DNA from: Hemileia vastatrix
Taxonomy: Eukaryota > Basidiomycota > Pucciniomycetes > Pucciniales > Zaghouaniaceae
Direction of reading: 5' to 3'
DNA: 64,000 nucleotides
Assembly: GCA_030280995.1 (NCBI GenBank)
Contig: JASXTE010000001.1
Span: forward strand, 28,862,606 to 28,926,605
Positions 1 to 11,470 of the stretch are shown here, piece after piece (position 1 is the stretch's first letter; each line of letters opens with the position of its first letter). The notes beneath the pieces are model-generated. The model ran no database searches. It was given only the letters and a program-made list of their open reading frames with translations, and was not told where the DNA came from. Both the position numbers and the translations under genes were made by a program.

Positions 1-1478
1 CTTAGAAAAGTTATGTACCATATTAAATGATCCAAAGAATGCTTCAATACAAGCATTAATACAAACACTTCCACCAAAGTAAAAGAAGGCTTTGGAAAAA
101 GCTAAATTTTCAATTGATGAAGGCTACCTCAATTATAGAAGAAAGTTGAGTAATAATATTGTTATTCCTCCATCTATGAAAGAGATCATCTTGAAAATTT
201 TTCATGATGACATATTGGCTGGACATTTTGATCTTGAAAAAAAGAATGATCAGAATTAAAAACAGTTCTTGGTGGGTTAATATGTCTGAAGACACCAAAT
301 TATATGCTGAATCCTGTGATTCTTGCCAAAAATTCTAAAGATTGACTGGTAAAAGAGCTGGATTAATGCAACATATTGAATCTCCTTATGCACCATGGCA
401 GATAATAAAAATGGACTTTGTAGCAAGATTACCCATTTTTACGAAAGAATGTTATAGCTCTTGTTGGGTTATTGTGGATAGATTCACAAAAATGTGTAAA
501 TTTATCCCCACCCACAAGGATGTTTCAACTAAAGAATTAGCCTTCTTATGGTGGTCTCGTATGTTTAATACTGCAGGTTTTTCTAAGACCATAATCTCTG
601 ACAGGGACCCTAAATTTACTTCTGAATTTTGGATGTCTCTGATGGATGTTTGTGGTTGTTATCTGAAACTTTCAACTGCCCATCACCCCCAAGCTGATGG
701 ATTAGATGAAAGAATGTTTCAGACTTTAGAGGACATAATAAGAAGTTATTGTGCCTTTGGCCTTGAGTACAAAGACAATGACAGATTTACTCATGATTGG
801 GTTATCTTACTTCCAGGTTTGGAATTTTCTTATAATAGCACTGATCATTCTGTTACTCAGAAAAAGCCTTTTGAGCTCTGGCTTGGATATTTTTCAAATA
901 CTCCTGCCCAAATTCTCAATAATAAAATACCTAAATTGGATTTAAATCCTGGTTTAAGATTTTTTCTTAAAATGCAACAACTTTGCAGAAGTCATTCTCA
1001 AAAATGTATTAAAAAACCATTTGAATATGAGAAGAAGAGATGGCACAAATCCCATAAAGAATACACTTTTAAAAAGGGTGATGAAGTACTGATTTCTACA
1101 GTCTACTTCAATTTACAGGGTAATAACAAATTGAAAGACCCATTTGTAGGTTGATTTGTTGTCAGAAGAATGGTTGGTGATAATGCACTTGAATTTATTA
1201 TGTATTCTCCATATGATAGAAAACATCATGTTTTTCCAATATCTCTTTTGAGACCTTACACATCCAATAGTGATTTTTTTCCCAAAAGGAGGGGAAGACC
1301 AAAAAAGACCCCTAATGAAATCACTGAGACAGCAGAAATTGATAAGATTCTAAATGAAAGAATAGTTACTGCTGAAAAAGGTACAGAATACTTGTTGATA
1401 TTCAAGAATAAATCTTCTGAATATGATTCTTGGATACCTGGTAAGGAGATATCTAACCTTCCTACTCTGCTAAAGTAA
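1..1478 (+). pseudogene. Decayed Ty3/gypsy integrase and chromodomain end (element F)
   Basis: This is the 3' end of a gypsy pol gene; the rest lies left of the window. The first 340 bases hold the integrase zinc-finger region (HDDILAGHF, then CDSCQK) but are broken by stops and a frameshift. Bases 342-1154 encode the integrase core with D, D and E in the contexts MDFVARLP, SDRDPKF and GLDERMFQTLED. An in-frame TGA at 1152-1154 replaces the conserved Gly-Pro seen in the same place in element A. Bases 1170-1478 encode the tail with FPISLLRPY and a chromodomain-like segment (TEYLLIFKNKSSEYDSWIP). The protein closely resembles the end of element A, so F belongs to the same clade. It cannot make active integrase. 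Confidence 0.9.
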
Positions 1479-1520
1479 TATAAAAAGAAAAAATTATAGC
1501 ATTTTTTTATTGTTTTTTTA

Positions 1521-1531
1521 GAGTGAGGGAG
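1521..1531 (+). other. Polypurine tract of element F
   Basis: GAGTGAGGGAG stands directly before the LTR start TGTCAGCC. The same 11 bases precede the 3' LTR of element A, and GGTGAGGGAG precedes that of element C on the minus strand. It is the expected plus-strand primer for reverse transcription. Confidence 0.8.
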
Positions 1532-2360
1532 TGTCAGCCAGTTTTCTAGACTTACCCAGTGAGATAATTAATTATTTATTTGGATTAAGCCACACCTTTT
1601 TTTATTATTATTAATTTTATTTTAATTACTTTAAATTTACATGTAATAAATTAACTAGTTACAAAAGAAGTAAATTTAGTAAAAATTTAAAATTAATATT
1701 AATTGTTATATATATATATATATATATTATTTTTATTTTTTTACTGTGCTCAAATAAAAGTTGAAAGGAAATAAAAGTTTAAATATTAAAATACAATATT
1801 AAAATAAAAAAGGGTTTCATGTTTGAAATATAATTTAAAATTCAAATAAATATGGTTAAAAAATCAAATAACTTATTTAAAAATAATAAGTACCGGAATT
1901 TTTAAATAAATCATTTTCTTTTGACATATACAGTAAATAGAATATTCTAAAAACATTTTTTTATAGAACAATATTATAATTTGAAATAATCTTTATTCTG
2001 GAACATTCTTCCCTTCTCTCACACACTTGCATTTAAAATTTTTACTCTTTCATTTGTCTCTCCTTTGCTTATGTAAGGCCTCCTTTTCTGGTTGTTTTTT
2101 GTTCATTCATTACTTACTTATATTATCAAAACATTTATTACACTTACTTATTTATTAATATTTATTGTTGTTTTTAGTAATTCCAACTACATGATTCAAA
2201 CTCATTAATTATAAAAATAATTAAAATTTTTTACCTCTTGATTTGAGTAAAACTAATAAATAGATAAACATTCGTACTATAACCATGAGATCATAAAATC
2301 TCCCTATTACTGCCGTTGGACCCCGTTAAAAACCTTCTAGATGTAAAAGACCCCCTGACA
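1532..2360 (+). repeat. 3' LTR of element F
   Basis: The LTR begins TGTCAGCC after the polypurine tract and ends CCCTGACA, giving TG...CA ends and about 829 bp. Its ends and interior match the solo LTR at 18107-18868 read on the minus strand. Shared blocks include GACTTACCCAGT near the start, AAGCCACACCTTTTT, and TAAGGCCTCC with TTTTCTGG near 2075. A (TA)n run lies at about 1709-1727. The end coordinate rests on comparison with the solo copy. Confidence 0.75.
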
Positions 2361-2684
2361 CTTTTTTACTTTCATGTTTTAATTTAAATAAACACATGGG
2401 AAATAAAGTAGGCACTAGAATTCTAGTAAAAAATTATAACTCTGTGCCATCTCAGGGAGTAACTTTACTTAATTTCATTCATCAACACTAATTGAGCCTA
2501 GGGAGTAACCCTGCTTGTATCCTTTTTTGCTTTCTTCATCTTTAGGTTTTACACTCCCCACTTCTTAGATTTCAATATAGATTCTCTCATACTTTAATAT
2601 CTGAGAGGGAGTATTTTTTCTCATAAATTTCTTTATGCCAAAATTTCAATTTTTTTTCCTCCCTTCATTTTTTATCAAGATCTT
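2361..2684. other. Unassigned AT-rich spacer between two LTRs
   Basis: I see no coding frame, tRNA or clear repeat here. It separates the end of the F LTR from an A-type LTR and may be old flanking DNA. Confidence 0.4.
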
Positions 2685-3885
2685 TGTCAGCCAGGATATC
2701 TCAGGAGCCCAGTAAATTGTATAATAAATTACTGGAATCATTTAAGGGAATAATGCTATACATTTTATGTAGTTACAACAAAATATCTTATTGAATAAAA
2801 TTATATAAATATTTTATAATTAAAAAAATTATTATATTTATTTTATTATTAAGATAATTTTTATTACATAAAAGATATTATATTCTATAATATCATGGCA
2901 CATTTTTTATGTATTTAACATTTCTTATTTAATAAATTAATTATTTAAATTTATATTATAAGTCTAATAATAAATTTAACTTATAATGTAATTACAATAT
3001 AAATAATAAAATTTATATAAACTAAATACAACTTATCATATTATATTATCCATAAATATTGGGCACTTCCTTGACCCTTAGGTGTGTCACTAAAATTATA
3101 AAATAAATTAAAATACTTATTTAATGTAATAAATTTAAATTCTCATTCTAAATAAGTTATTTTATTAAATTAATTAATTTTTTTAATTAAATTAATAATT
3201 AAATTTATTGAAATAGTTAAAACAATTAATTTAGTTTTCTTTATACTGAATTGAAAATTATTATATACATTAAACCATGAAAATAATTCTTTTTGTTTTA
3301 ATTAAACCCTTTCCATCTATTAGTACTACCTGTTTTGGATTTTTTTCTCAGTTATCAGGTTTCAAAATCACATAGTTACTCATTTTCTTAATTGTTTTGT
3401 TCTGGGACTTTATGATTGGAAAATAGTTCCTTATTCACCGGTTTAGCTTACTGTTTCAATTTTTCACTTATTTTATATGTTTCAATTAAATTAAATTACT
3501 TGGTTGTTTCAAATTACTATACTATTTGTAAATAAAATTGAAACACCCAAGATGATCCTCTTGCCTATAAAAGGGTTTTTAAATCCTCTCTGGTAATCAT
3601 CACTTACATTACACACATTCAAATATTTACAATATGTTATTTTTTATTTTATTAGTATCACAATTCTAATAAAAATACTCAATAATCAATTAAAGGTTTC
3701 TCTAAGTTTGTTAATAATAATTATTTCTAGCTTTTCAGAGAAGACAGTACTTACTTCATTAAATATTAACAAATGAACCATTCCACACTGTTGTGTTGTC
3801 GTTGAATTTCTCTTTTCTTTAATTTAATTATTTCATAAATTATATTATTTTTATTTCTCTTACCATCTTTTACTGTTCCACCTTT
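2685..3885 (+). repeat. Diverged LTR of family A
   Basis: It starts TGTCAGCCAGGATATCTC and follows the order of landmarks in the element A LTR. These are CAGGAGCCCAGTAAAT near the start, CTTGACCCTTAGGTGTGTCA near 3070 (A has CTTTTGACCCTTAAATTGTG), and a promoter block GCCTATAAAAGGG followed by CATCACTTAC. It is much more diverged than the copies at 18909, 27053 and 38737. No internal element sequence adjoins it, so it is probably an old solo or truncated LTR. The 3' end is approximate. Confidence 0.75.
3566..3572 (+). promoter_or_regulatory. TATA box of diverged A-type LTR
   Basis: TATAAAA in the context CCTATAAAAGGG, conserved in all four A-family LTRs of the window. Confidence 0.55.
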
Positions 3886-4099
3886 AGTTCTTTCATGCCT
3901 TCCTCTTCATTTTCTTCTTCTTCTTCTCCTTCTTATAGAAAACCCGCCAATAATTTTGATATTTTTCTATTAATCTGCTTTTTTATTACTTTGCCCCTAA
4001 TGAACTCTTTCAATCCAATTCTCATGAATATCTTTATTTATCCCATTATTTTTCCTTCAAACTTGTTAATATATTTTTCTCCTTATATCAGGTGCTTAC

Positions 4100-4240
4100 C
4101 TACATCCTTACAATCTGTATATCCCCTCCCCTATCTCTTCTCCCTCTCTCTCCCTGTCTCTCCTTTTGTCTCCTTCTCTCACCCTCTCTCACCCTCTCTC
4201 TCTCACTCTCACTCTCACTCTCTCTCTCTCACCCTCTCTC

Positions 4241-4288
<48 letters not shown>

Positions 4289-4400
4289 TTTCACCCTCTC
4301 CCTCACTCTCCTTCACTCTCCCTCACTCTCACTCTCTCACTCTCCCTCTTTCTCCCTCTTTCTCTTGCTCTCTATTTCTCTCTCTCACTCTCCATTTCCC
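4100..4400. repeat. CT-rich simple repeat
   Basis: A pyrimidine-only microsatellite of CT dinucleotides mixed with CTCAC and CTCCC units, with an uninterrupted (TC)n core at about 4230-4285. All three plus frames stay open across it only because it lacks A and G. The Ser/Leu/Pro ORFs it yields are not genes. Confidence 0.9.
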
Positions 4401-5902
4401 CCTCAAAATATTAAAAATTACAAAGTTGATGATTAAAAAGAAAAAAAATAAATAACTAAAGAAATTTTTTTTGTTAATTAATTAATCAGATGGAAAAAAG
4501 TTAAACAGAAAAAATTAATTGATAAGCTAGAAAACAAAAACACTAAATAATTATTTGAAAAAAAGTAACCAAATTAATAAGTAGAGTGAAAATGTAAAAC
4601 TAACAATAACTAATTAACTAAAAAAAAGGAAAATTTAACTAACTGGAAAAAGGAAAACTTCTCACATAGGAAAAGAAGAAAAAAATCAACAACTCACTAA
4701 AAGTAATGAAACTAAGTAGTTAGCTATGAAAATAAAAAACTAACTAAATAAAGAAAGAAGCATAAAACTATGCATCAAGTTTTCAAAATAATTAAACGAC
4801 TAATAAAAAATTAATATCACAATAAGTAACAAACTATAAAACTCACCAAAAAAATAAATAAAAAAATTAAAATAAACTTGGAAACCAAAATGATATACAC
4901 AAAACTTAAAAAAACTAAATCATTAACAAACTATAAAAATAATAAAAATCTGACTTATTAAAAAATCAAGCTAACTCAGTTGCATAATTAACTAAGATAA
5001 AAGATACAAAGCTTTCCCAATGATTTAATTAATAGTTGATTCTGTCTAATGAATGTGAGTATATTCTTTTTTATCTTATTTTATCCTCAAACTATCTTTT
5101 CATTTCTTTAATTCTTTATGGTCCCAGTTCTTTTTGATCTTTTTTTATTTTCTTGGTGACCTCATTGATACATAAATTTCTCCCATAATTATTTAAGTAA
5201 GTGTTTTTATTAAAGCTCATCTTAAAAACACCTATGAATTTTTATGAATTTCAAATTTTGGGAATAATATAAATTTATTATTATTTCATGAATGAGATAC
5301 TGGGTTGCTTTTATCTATAATTTAAACTTTCATATTCTTATATTCTCACTTTTAATTCATTCTTAGTGTCTTTGAAATAATCAGATGGTGTACACATTAA
5401 TTTTTGATTTTAAAAGAGAGTGTGATGAAAAAATTATGATTACTGACAGTAACCGTAGAGATGGGTTTTTCCTGGGTAAAAATTTATATTCTTTAGAACT
5501 TAGAATTAGTACTTCACTTTATAGTTTTCTTAATTCTTTTTTGATTTCACTTGTTATTTTTTATGCAAAAAAGATATTCAATATAAGATAAAGTCGTAAA
5601 TCTGTAGTAAAGTTATACAATTCTTAATTTAAAGCTTAAATCTGTAAAAAATATTATTATTTATTAATAAAGTTTTTATTTCTATTCTTTTATTTTTATT
5701 AAATTTTTTCATTTTTTTACATATTGATTATTTATTCTATCATTACCCTTTTTTTGAATACTGGTGTATGAAGTGAGAAATTTTTGTTGAATCTATAAGG
5801 AGAAAGTATTTGTTTGATTTTGTATCATATTTTGAGAAAAATCAGAGTTATAAATAACTTACCATATTTATTTATTCAATTTTAACAGTTAAAAACATAT
5901 TA
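4401..5902. other. AT-rich region without recognisable genes
   Basis: 4430-5000 is A-rich with recurrent ACTAA/AATAA words. 5000-5900 is ordinary AT-rich sequence. A 68-codon ORF at 5385-5591 has no recognisable domain and no supporting context, so I do not call it. Confidence 0.5.
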
Positions 5903-5915
5903 GGGGGTATCAATG
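5903..5915 (+). repeat. Putative left terminal repeat of Harbinger-like transposon
   Basis: GGGGGTATCAATG, directly preceded by TATTA. The first ten bases match the terminal inverted repeat of the short element at 31870-32067, which is also flanked by TATTA. A transposase remnant starts about 400 bp downstream. I could not find the matching right end. Confidence 0.5.
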
Positions 5916-5985
5916 TTAAGCAATCTGCAATTAGGGATAGTGAGCTTTTTTTCCATGATCAGACATTATTAATTGTGGAAGATTT

Positions 5986-6015
5986 TTATCCAATAGCCCC
6001 AAGGCTATTAGATAA
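5986..6015. other. Small inverted repeat
   Basis: TTATCCAATAGCC and GGCTATTAGATAA form a 13-base stem with one mismatch around a 4-base loop. It lies between the putative transposon end and the transposase remnant. No function can be assigned. Confidence 0.4.
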
Positions 6016-6298
6016 GGATTTCATGATAATGCATTTTCCCACCTCTTATACCCCAATTTCCATTCTTGATTCCAGAACCCAAACTGATCACAACTATTAT
6101 TGATTTATCAGCTGGTCACATGAAATATAATTGCAGATACCATCCTTATGTCTATATTCACTCTATGATACTTAATTTTTGTGGTGAATACATAAAATTA
6201 TTTTCTATCTACACACCCCAACTGCTCATTTGGTAACAAATTCCCACTTCCCACTCATCACCTAATCCCTGTCCTGACAAAATTTTCTACCAACAATA

Positions 6299-7480
6299 AT
6301 GAAGCACGTCTTTAATAAAAAGCAACTTCACTCAGCTATGAATGTTATCACTTTAAATTTAGCTGCTCACTCTGATTATGACTCTGGTTTTGAAGACACT
6401 TTAGCTTATATGTTTTTTCTTTCCAAGAAGCAATACATTATCATAAGGGGGAAAAATGTTTATCATGATTCCAGGTATGATCTTGCCTCAATTATTGAAA
6501 TTCCTAATTTAAACTTCACACAAATTTTTCAAACTTCTCCTGATAATCTTTTCAAACTTTCTCAACTTATCTCCAATAATCCTATCTTCCATAATAATTC
6601 CCATAGAAAACAGTGTGATCCTGCCTTTCAACTTGCTGTTTCACTATGTCACTTTGGGTCAAATGGCAATGATGCTGCTGTAGGACATTAAGATAATATC
6701 TTTAACATAGGATATGGTACCATCATATTATACACCAAGCACTGTATGATTGCTATCCTTTCTCTCAAGTCTCAAAAACTTCCTTGGCCAACTCCACAAC
6801 AGAAACTTGAATCCTCTCAAGTAATGAAAGCTGAAGTATTGCTGGCTGTGTAGGTTTTTTGATGGTACAACTATACCATTGAGCCAAAAGCCTGCTCATG
6901 ACAGAAACCAGTATTTTGATTTCAAAAAAAGGTTTTTTCAAAATGTTTACAAATTTCTCATCATTCATGAACTAACTTTTTTTCTACTTTCTAGATAATC
7001 TATTGCCATTCATACTGTCTGCAATTTCAATAAAAAGTTTATTGCTTTTCATAGTGGCTGCCTGGCTCATATCATGACTCTTCAGTCTTCCAAAGAATGA
7101 GGATTTTCTTAAAATTCTGACTCATACATTGATTAATCTCAATACCTACTTAAAGAATCAGCATATGCAAGTGGAAGGTATATTATACCTGATTTCTGAG
7201 GTGAAACTTCAGAAAATGACCCAAAAACAACTTTTAATTATCATCATTAACAATCAAGAGTTAAAATTGGACATGCTATTGGTATTTTAAAGAGAAGATT
7301 ATCTAGTATCCGTGAACTCACAATCCAATTTCAAAAAAATGGAAATAAAAACAGAAAATGATTGGATAATGATATGTGTCATGCTCCACAATATCTTAGC
7401 AGATTTTAAGGATGAGTGGAATGATCTTTATAAAGAAGAGGATCCCAAACCTGCACCAGCTCTTCCCTCCCTTGAATAAA
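6299..7480 (+). pseudogene. PIF/Harbinger-like DDE transposase remnant
   Basis: The opening 130-codon ORF (6299-6691) ends FQLAVSLCHFGSNGNDAAVG. The next codons after the stop read NIFNIGYGTIILYTKHCMIAI. This is the helix-turn-helix region typical of Harbinger-type transposases (compare the LCRLGSNGN motif I recall from fungal DDE_Tnp_4 proteins). Further pieces appear in shifted frames. Near 7270-7340, KIGHAIGILKRRLSSIRELT matches the conserved C-terminal R..E...GxLKxRW..L region. Near 7375-7420, DMCHAPQYL or its frame neighbour VMLHNILADF matches the terminal ACCVLHN block. Multiple stops and frameshifts make it inactive. Family assignment is from motif memory, not a search. Confidence 0.6.
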
Positions 7481-8905
7481 AAAACATTCATTCAACCAGC
7501 ATACGCTCTGTTATTATGCCAATCATCCTCCACCATTTAGGTTTGGTATTTTTTTTTTGCATATTCACTTTTATTTTTAATTTATGGTAAATTTCACCTT
7601 TTTGGATGTCTCATTTTTTCAATTACCAGCTCAACATGAAATTGCATAATTTTTAACTGTTTCTTGTTTTCATTCATCCCTCATATCCTTTTACTGCTCT
7701 ACTCAATCATCCCTCAAACAATTTGGTATATTTATTTTCTCATCTCATCTCTCCAGGCAAGTAATTTTATTCATTTTTTTTTGATTTTTTGATTGCTAAT
7801 TGTGAAAAAAATTTCCCTTTTTTAATTTTTATTTTTCAAGTGGTTCTTTTTTAGGTTTTCAAGGCTAAATTAACTTTTTTTTTTCCTTCTCTCCCACTTT
7901 TTTCTCTTTTTTTTCTCCATCCTACTCTTTATACTCCTTGGACTAGTCATTTCCCCCTTATTCAACCCTCCTTGGCATTGACATATCCCCACTTTCCTCC
8001 GTTCCCTTCTCCTTGTCTGCCTCTAACCCCCCTTTTCTCCCTCCTTGGCTTCCTCTAACCCCCCTATCCTACCCTGTGGTAACCTCAAGTCCCCCTATAA
8101 ATCCCTGAAACTGGTGACTTTGAACATCTCACTTAGGCATATCACTTTAAATGGACATGATGAGCCTCAAACTATTTAACCAGAACTCAGATTATTTGAA
8201 TTGGTTTGTTAAATCTCCTTATCATTTTTATTTTCTTGGAATTGATCATTAAACCTTAAATGAGGTCTAAGGTGATTTGGAGGAGATCATAAAAATTTAA
8301 TTTAACTGTGCCTTTTACTCTGTTCTGTCTTTTCTTCTTGGCTTGAGGTTTTCCCTCCCCCATGCTCACCTAACCTTTCTTGTTTCAGAAAAACAGCACC
8401 AAAAAAGCCAATTCAACAATGGAAATCCTTCTTCCCCCTTCAACCACTCTCAAATCACTTTTCCAAGACCACATTACATTCTCCAGCTCATATCCTACAA
8501 TCTGAATCTTAAAATTATACAGTTTTTCCTAAAACTTTTGCTTCACATTCTTTTTTTCTGAACTTTATTCTACCCCTCCCCCTGTTTCTATTGAAAAACC
8601 TATTTCCAAACCTACTCTGGACTTGTCTTACCCCTCTTCTATCCTTCCTCCATCCTCCATCTTCTTCTACTTTTTTATACCTTTTTATATTATCTTAAAT
8701 TTTTAACAAATGAATACAAGAAATACCAAAATTAATACTGAAAATATCGCCTAGGTTGTGGAGGCCATTTGATAATATGTGTGAACGCAGCCCCCTGCTG
8801 CTCCTCCCATGACTCCAATTACTAGGCTGATGGGTAGGAGAAGATGCACCTGGTGCATCACTGAGTTGATCCCTCAAAGTCTTGAAGTTTGTTGAGAGTC
8901 AAAAA
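7481..8905. other. Pyrimidine-rich noncoding region
   Basis: No convincing gene. 7540-7800 resembles 38275-38580, with shared blocks TTTTTGCATATT, TCTCAACAT, AAATTGCATAATT, CATATCCTTTTA and CAGGTAAGT. This suggests a shared repeat, possibly part of the Harbinger-like element. 7860-8100 and 8340-8690 are C/T-rich. The short ORFs at 8343-8561 (plus) and 8695-8877 (minus) have no support. Confidence 0.45.
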
Positions 8906-9480
8906 ATGGAATTAAAATCTGCCAATACATCAGCCGCCATCACAGATCCTCTCCTCGTCAAATATATTGAAGAAGCTCTCAAAACTCTTCTTCAATTAGC
9001 TTCTTTTCCTAATCCCTTCTTGAAAGCCCTCTATTCCTGAGCTGGACTACTTTCCATGGGAAGATTTCCCAGCTATTCACAGAAAGATTTTAAAGTTTAT
9101 TTTTTTATTTTAAAGCTTCTGCTAATTCTGGCTATAAAGTTCCTTGTTTTAAAATAGGTTGAGAGCATGAGGCTTTTGAAGAATGGGTAATAGCTACTAA
9201 TCCACATCCATGTGGTGCAGATTTAGATGATTGCCCCTCCACATATGTGAGTTTTTTTTACTTGAGTGGTCCATATTCTAAACACTCAAAATATCTTCCT
9301 ATTTCCATAGCGCTTAGGAATGGCCTATTTACTAGGACAGCTAGAAATACAAGTAGATGTTAGTGCATCAATTAAATTTCTGCACAAAGACACTAAACTG
9401 GCAGATGATGAAACACCTCATACAGCTTACCATTATTTTATGCTATTGTAAGCTGTTTAGAAGAATGAGCTCATTATATT
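8906..9480 (+). pseudogene. Sel1-repeat protein fragment (Chs4/Skt5-like), broken
   Basis: Three pieces read like a fungal Sel1/TPR-type protein. From 8906, codons include DPLLVKYIEEALKTLLQLAS and GLLSMGRFPS, interrupted by a TGA. After a frameshift near 9110, SANSGYKVPCFKIG is followed by TGA and EHEAFEEWVIATNP. A GTGAGT donor at 9247 and an ATAG acceptor at about 9310 then bound a likely intron of about 64 nt. The next exon gives RLGMAYLLGQLEIQVDVSAS and KLADDETPHTAYHY, a classic Sel1 repeat (LGxxYLxG.LG...D...A..L...A...). Stops look like CGA to TGA changes. It is the only host-type gene sequence I recognise here. It retains an intron, so it is not a processed copy. The Skt5-like assignment is from memory. 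Confidence 0.6.
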
Positions 9481-9534
9481 AAAGCCAGAGGTGTGTTGAA
9501 ATTTTTTGTTTTATCTCAACCAGAGCTTGTGAAT

Positions 9535-10070
9535 TTGAGTATTTGTGTTGGTGTATGTTATTATTTAAGTATGATTAAATAGTAAATATTAATGGTCCTA
9601 CTACCTAATATTAAATTACTTCTAAATTTAAACTCAGGGAAAGACTAATAAAGCTGTTATTCTCAATTTTTAACTCACAATATTTGGATTGGTGCTGACT
9701 ACTGGTGGAAAATAGGCTCAAAAAATATAGTTATAGCTAATATAAAGATATTATCAATTTATAAAGGCTTTTATATATATTTTTATATGATAAAAATTGT
9801 ATAATATTGTTTATTTGATGTTTATTAGGTAAGTGATGTTCAATAACCTGTCAAATCCTCCCATACTTATACCAAAGTCCACTGGAATGCACAGAACTTC
9901 AATTCAGATGATGTCACTACTATCCCTGGCAACTACAGAACTGTGAGGGCTCATAACCTCCCTGTGTCTTCCACTTCAAGCAGTTTCTACACCCAGACCT
10001 CCAGTAAGGACCCTCCATCACAATTAATGATATCATGAACCCATAACATAAATAGAGAAAACAGATAAAA
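9535..10070. repeat. Diverged partial LTR of family C
   Basis: The sequence follows the element C LTR (48925 onward in plus orientation) in order: TGGTCCTACTACCTA, GGGAAAGACTAATA, AACTCACAATA, ATATAGTTATAGCT, then the GC-richer block ending CCCAGACCTCCAGTAAGGAC. It stops near 10070, just before the inverted duplication. No internal element sequence adjoins it. Divergence is far greater than between the two LTRs of C itself. Confidence 0.75.
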
Positions 10071-10083
10071 AATAATTAGTTCA

Positions 10084-10972
10084 TCCTCATTTTGGAGGAT
10101 TCAGATTCTTGAAATATCCTGGTTGAAACTAATAAGATTTTTCTGCAGGGCTAGACAAAAAACCCTAAGCCCATATTCCAATTCTCATATCCCATAATCA
10201 GACCTCCAAACAGAATCCCCATCCTTCTCCATACACTTACTTTACCCACAATTTCGATCCCATTTTCCAACAACTCTGAATCCTTTGAGATTGAAGGAGC
10301 AGTCACCACATCTTTAATTTCTCTAGAATGAGAATACAAAATTACCTCCTCCATGTAAGGGAAATTCAAATTATCAATAATTTAATTCTCCACCTTACAA
10401 AAACCTTCTCCATTTGAGTGAAGCAGCTGAGAATCCACTGACTCTAACTCCAAATCATCCATCACAAAATTGTTCTGAAATATTAAACATTCCTCAAAAA
10501 TAGTACCAAGAACACTAAAAGAATCATCTTCCCCCAAGAAAACATCTCCTGATCCTGAGGGAGCCAGCTTGGAATTATATTCCTCCAACAGACATACATC
10601 CAGAACATAATCTTTCTGAAAATTCAAACTTCCTGTGGAGAGATCCTCCCCATTACTTCCATTCTCTGAACTTGAAACTATCAATTGGAATCTTTTGTAA
10701 GAAGATCCAAATCATCCAGTGAAGAATTACTCTGAGAGTCCGAAAATTCCTCCAGAATAGAATCCAAAGCTTCAAAATAAAAATAATCCTCCAAGAATAC
10801 ATCTTCTGATCTTGAAGGAGCCACCTGAAACTAATCTTACTCTAGGATCAATAGATCCAACACAGACTCTTACTGGCCATCTAAAAATTCAACAGAAACA
10901 TCCTTATCCAAATAGCCTTTATCGGAACATGAAGAAACCATATTATCATGAGAAGCTAAGTTTTCCTTCCCA
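10084..10972 (-). repeat. Left arm of large inverted duplication
   Basis: This arm is the near-identical reverse complement of 11432-12320, with a central unique stretch of about 460 bp. Read on the minus strand it carries the same open frames as the right arm: 10382-10684 (acidic, starting MIVSSSENGSNGED) and 10151-10369 (starting MNFPYMEEVILY). The reverse complement of the other arm's acidic repeat ORF also lies here, with stops. The reading frames match acidic sequence next to the family B gag fragment, so the duplication probably arose within a B-type element. Confidence 0.8.
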
Positions 10973-11079
10973 AAGAGATCATCCACCTTTAGAGAGATAC
11001 ACTGATAATCTAAAACTTTGGCTATCTTTGGTGGCTATCAAGGGGAATCTTTGCTGTCTGTAGTGGAATGTATGGAGGC

Positions 11080-11470
11080 GTAACTGGCTATAGCTAGGAT
11101 ATTCAGGATCAAGTCATTTAAAAGGGAAATTTGTTTTTAAGAGGAGGAAAGTTTGTTTTTGAGGATCTTTGAAGCTTCTACTGATGTGGATGGGGCATCT
11201 GATTTGGATAGGGTGAAGCAGGTGATACTTTTCATTGATTATAGTAAGGTGGTGAAGGAAATTCTTAGGATGTACGGATATAGGAGTCAAGATTGGGAGA
11301 AGTTAAAGGTGGATATAATCAGGAGGTGGCCCACTGTGTTTTCAATGGATGATCTTTATGGGATTTCTAGGAAATGGGAAATGTATGGTGGTGTGACTTC
11401 TCTGGTGCAGTATGGTGAACTTATGGAGGAATTTAAGGGAAGGAAAACTTGGCTGCTCATGATAAAATAA
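11080..11470 (+). pseudogene. Gag capsid fragment of a B-type element
   Basis: The ORF from 11153 reads ASTDVDGASDLDRVKQVILF, then MYGYRSQDWEKLKVDIIRRW, then SRKWEMYGGVTSLVQY. Element B1 gag aligns in the same order (ASGVDGASYLDMVKQIIFF, MSGYKKRDWKLLCREMVDKW, VSEWQSYGGVGNLHSY). It therefore encodes part of a retrotransposon capsid-like domain. It sits in the loop between the two arms of the inverted duplication and runs into the right arm at about 11432. The start of gag and all of pol are missing. Confidence 0.75.

Noticed and set aside
3895..4455. Ser/Leu/Pro-rich ORFs of 82-186 codons in three frames
   Set aside because: They arise from a CT-only microsatellite that cannot form stop codons.
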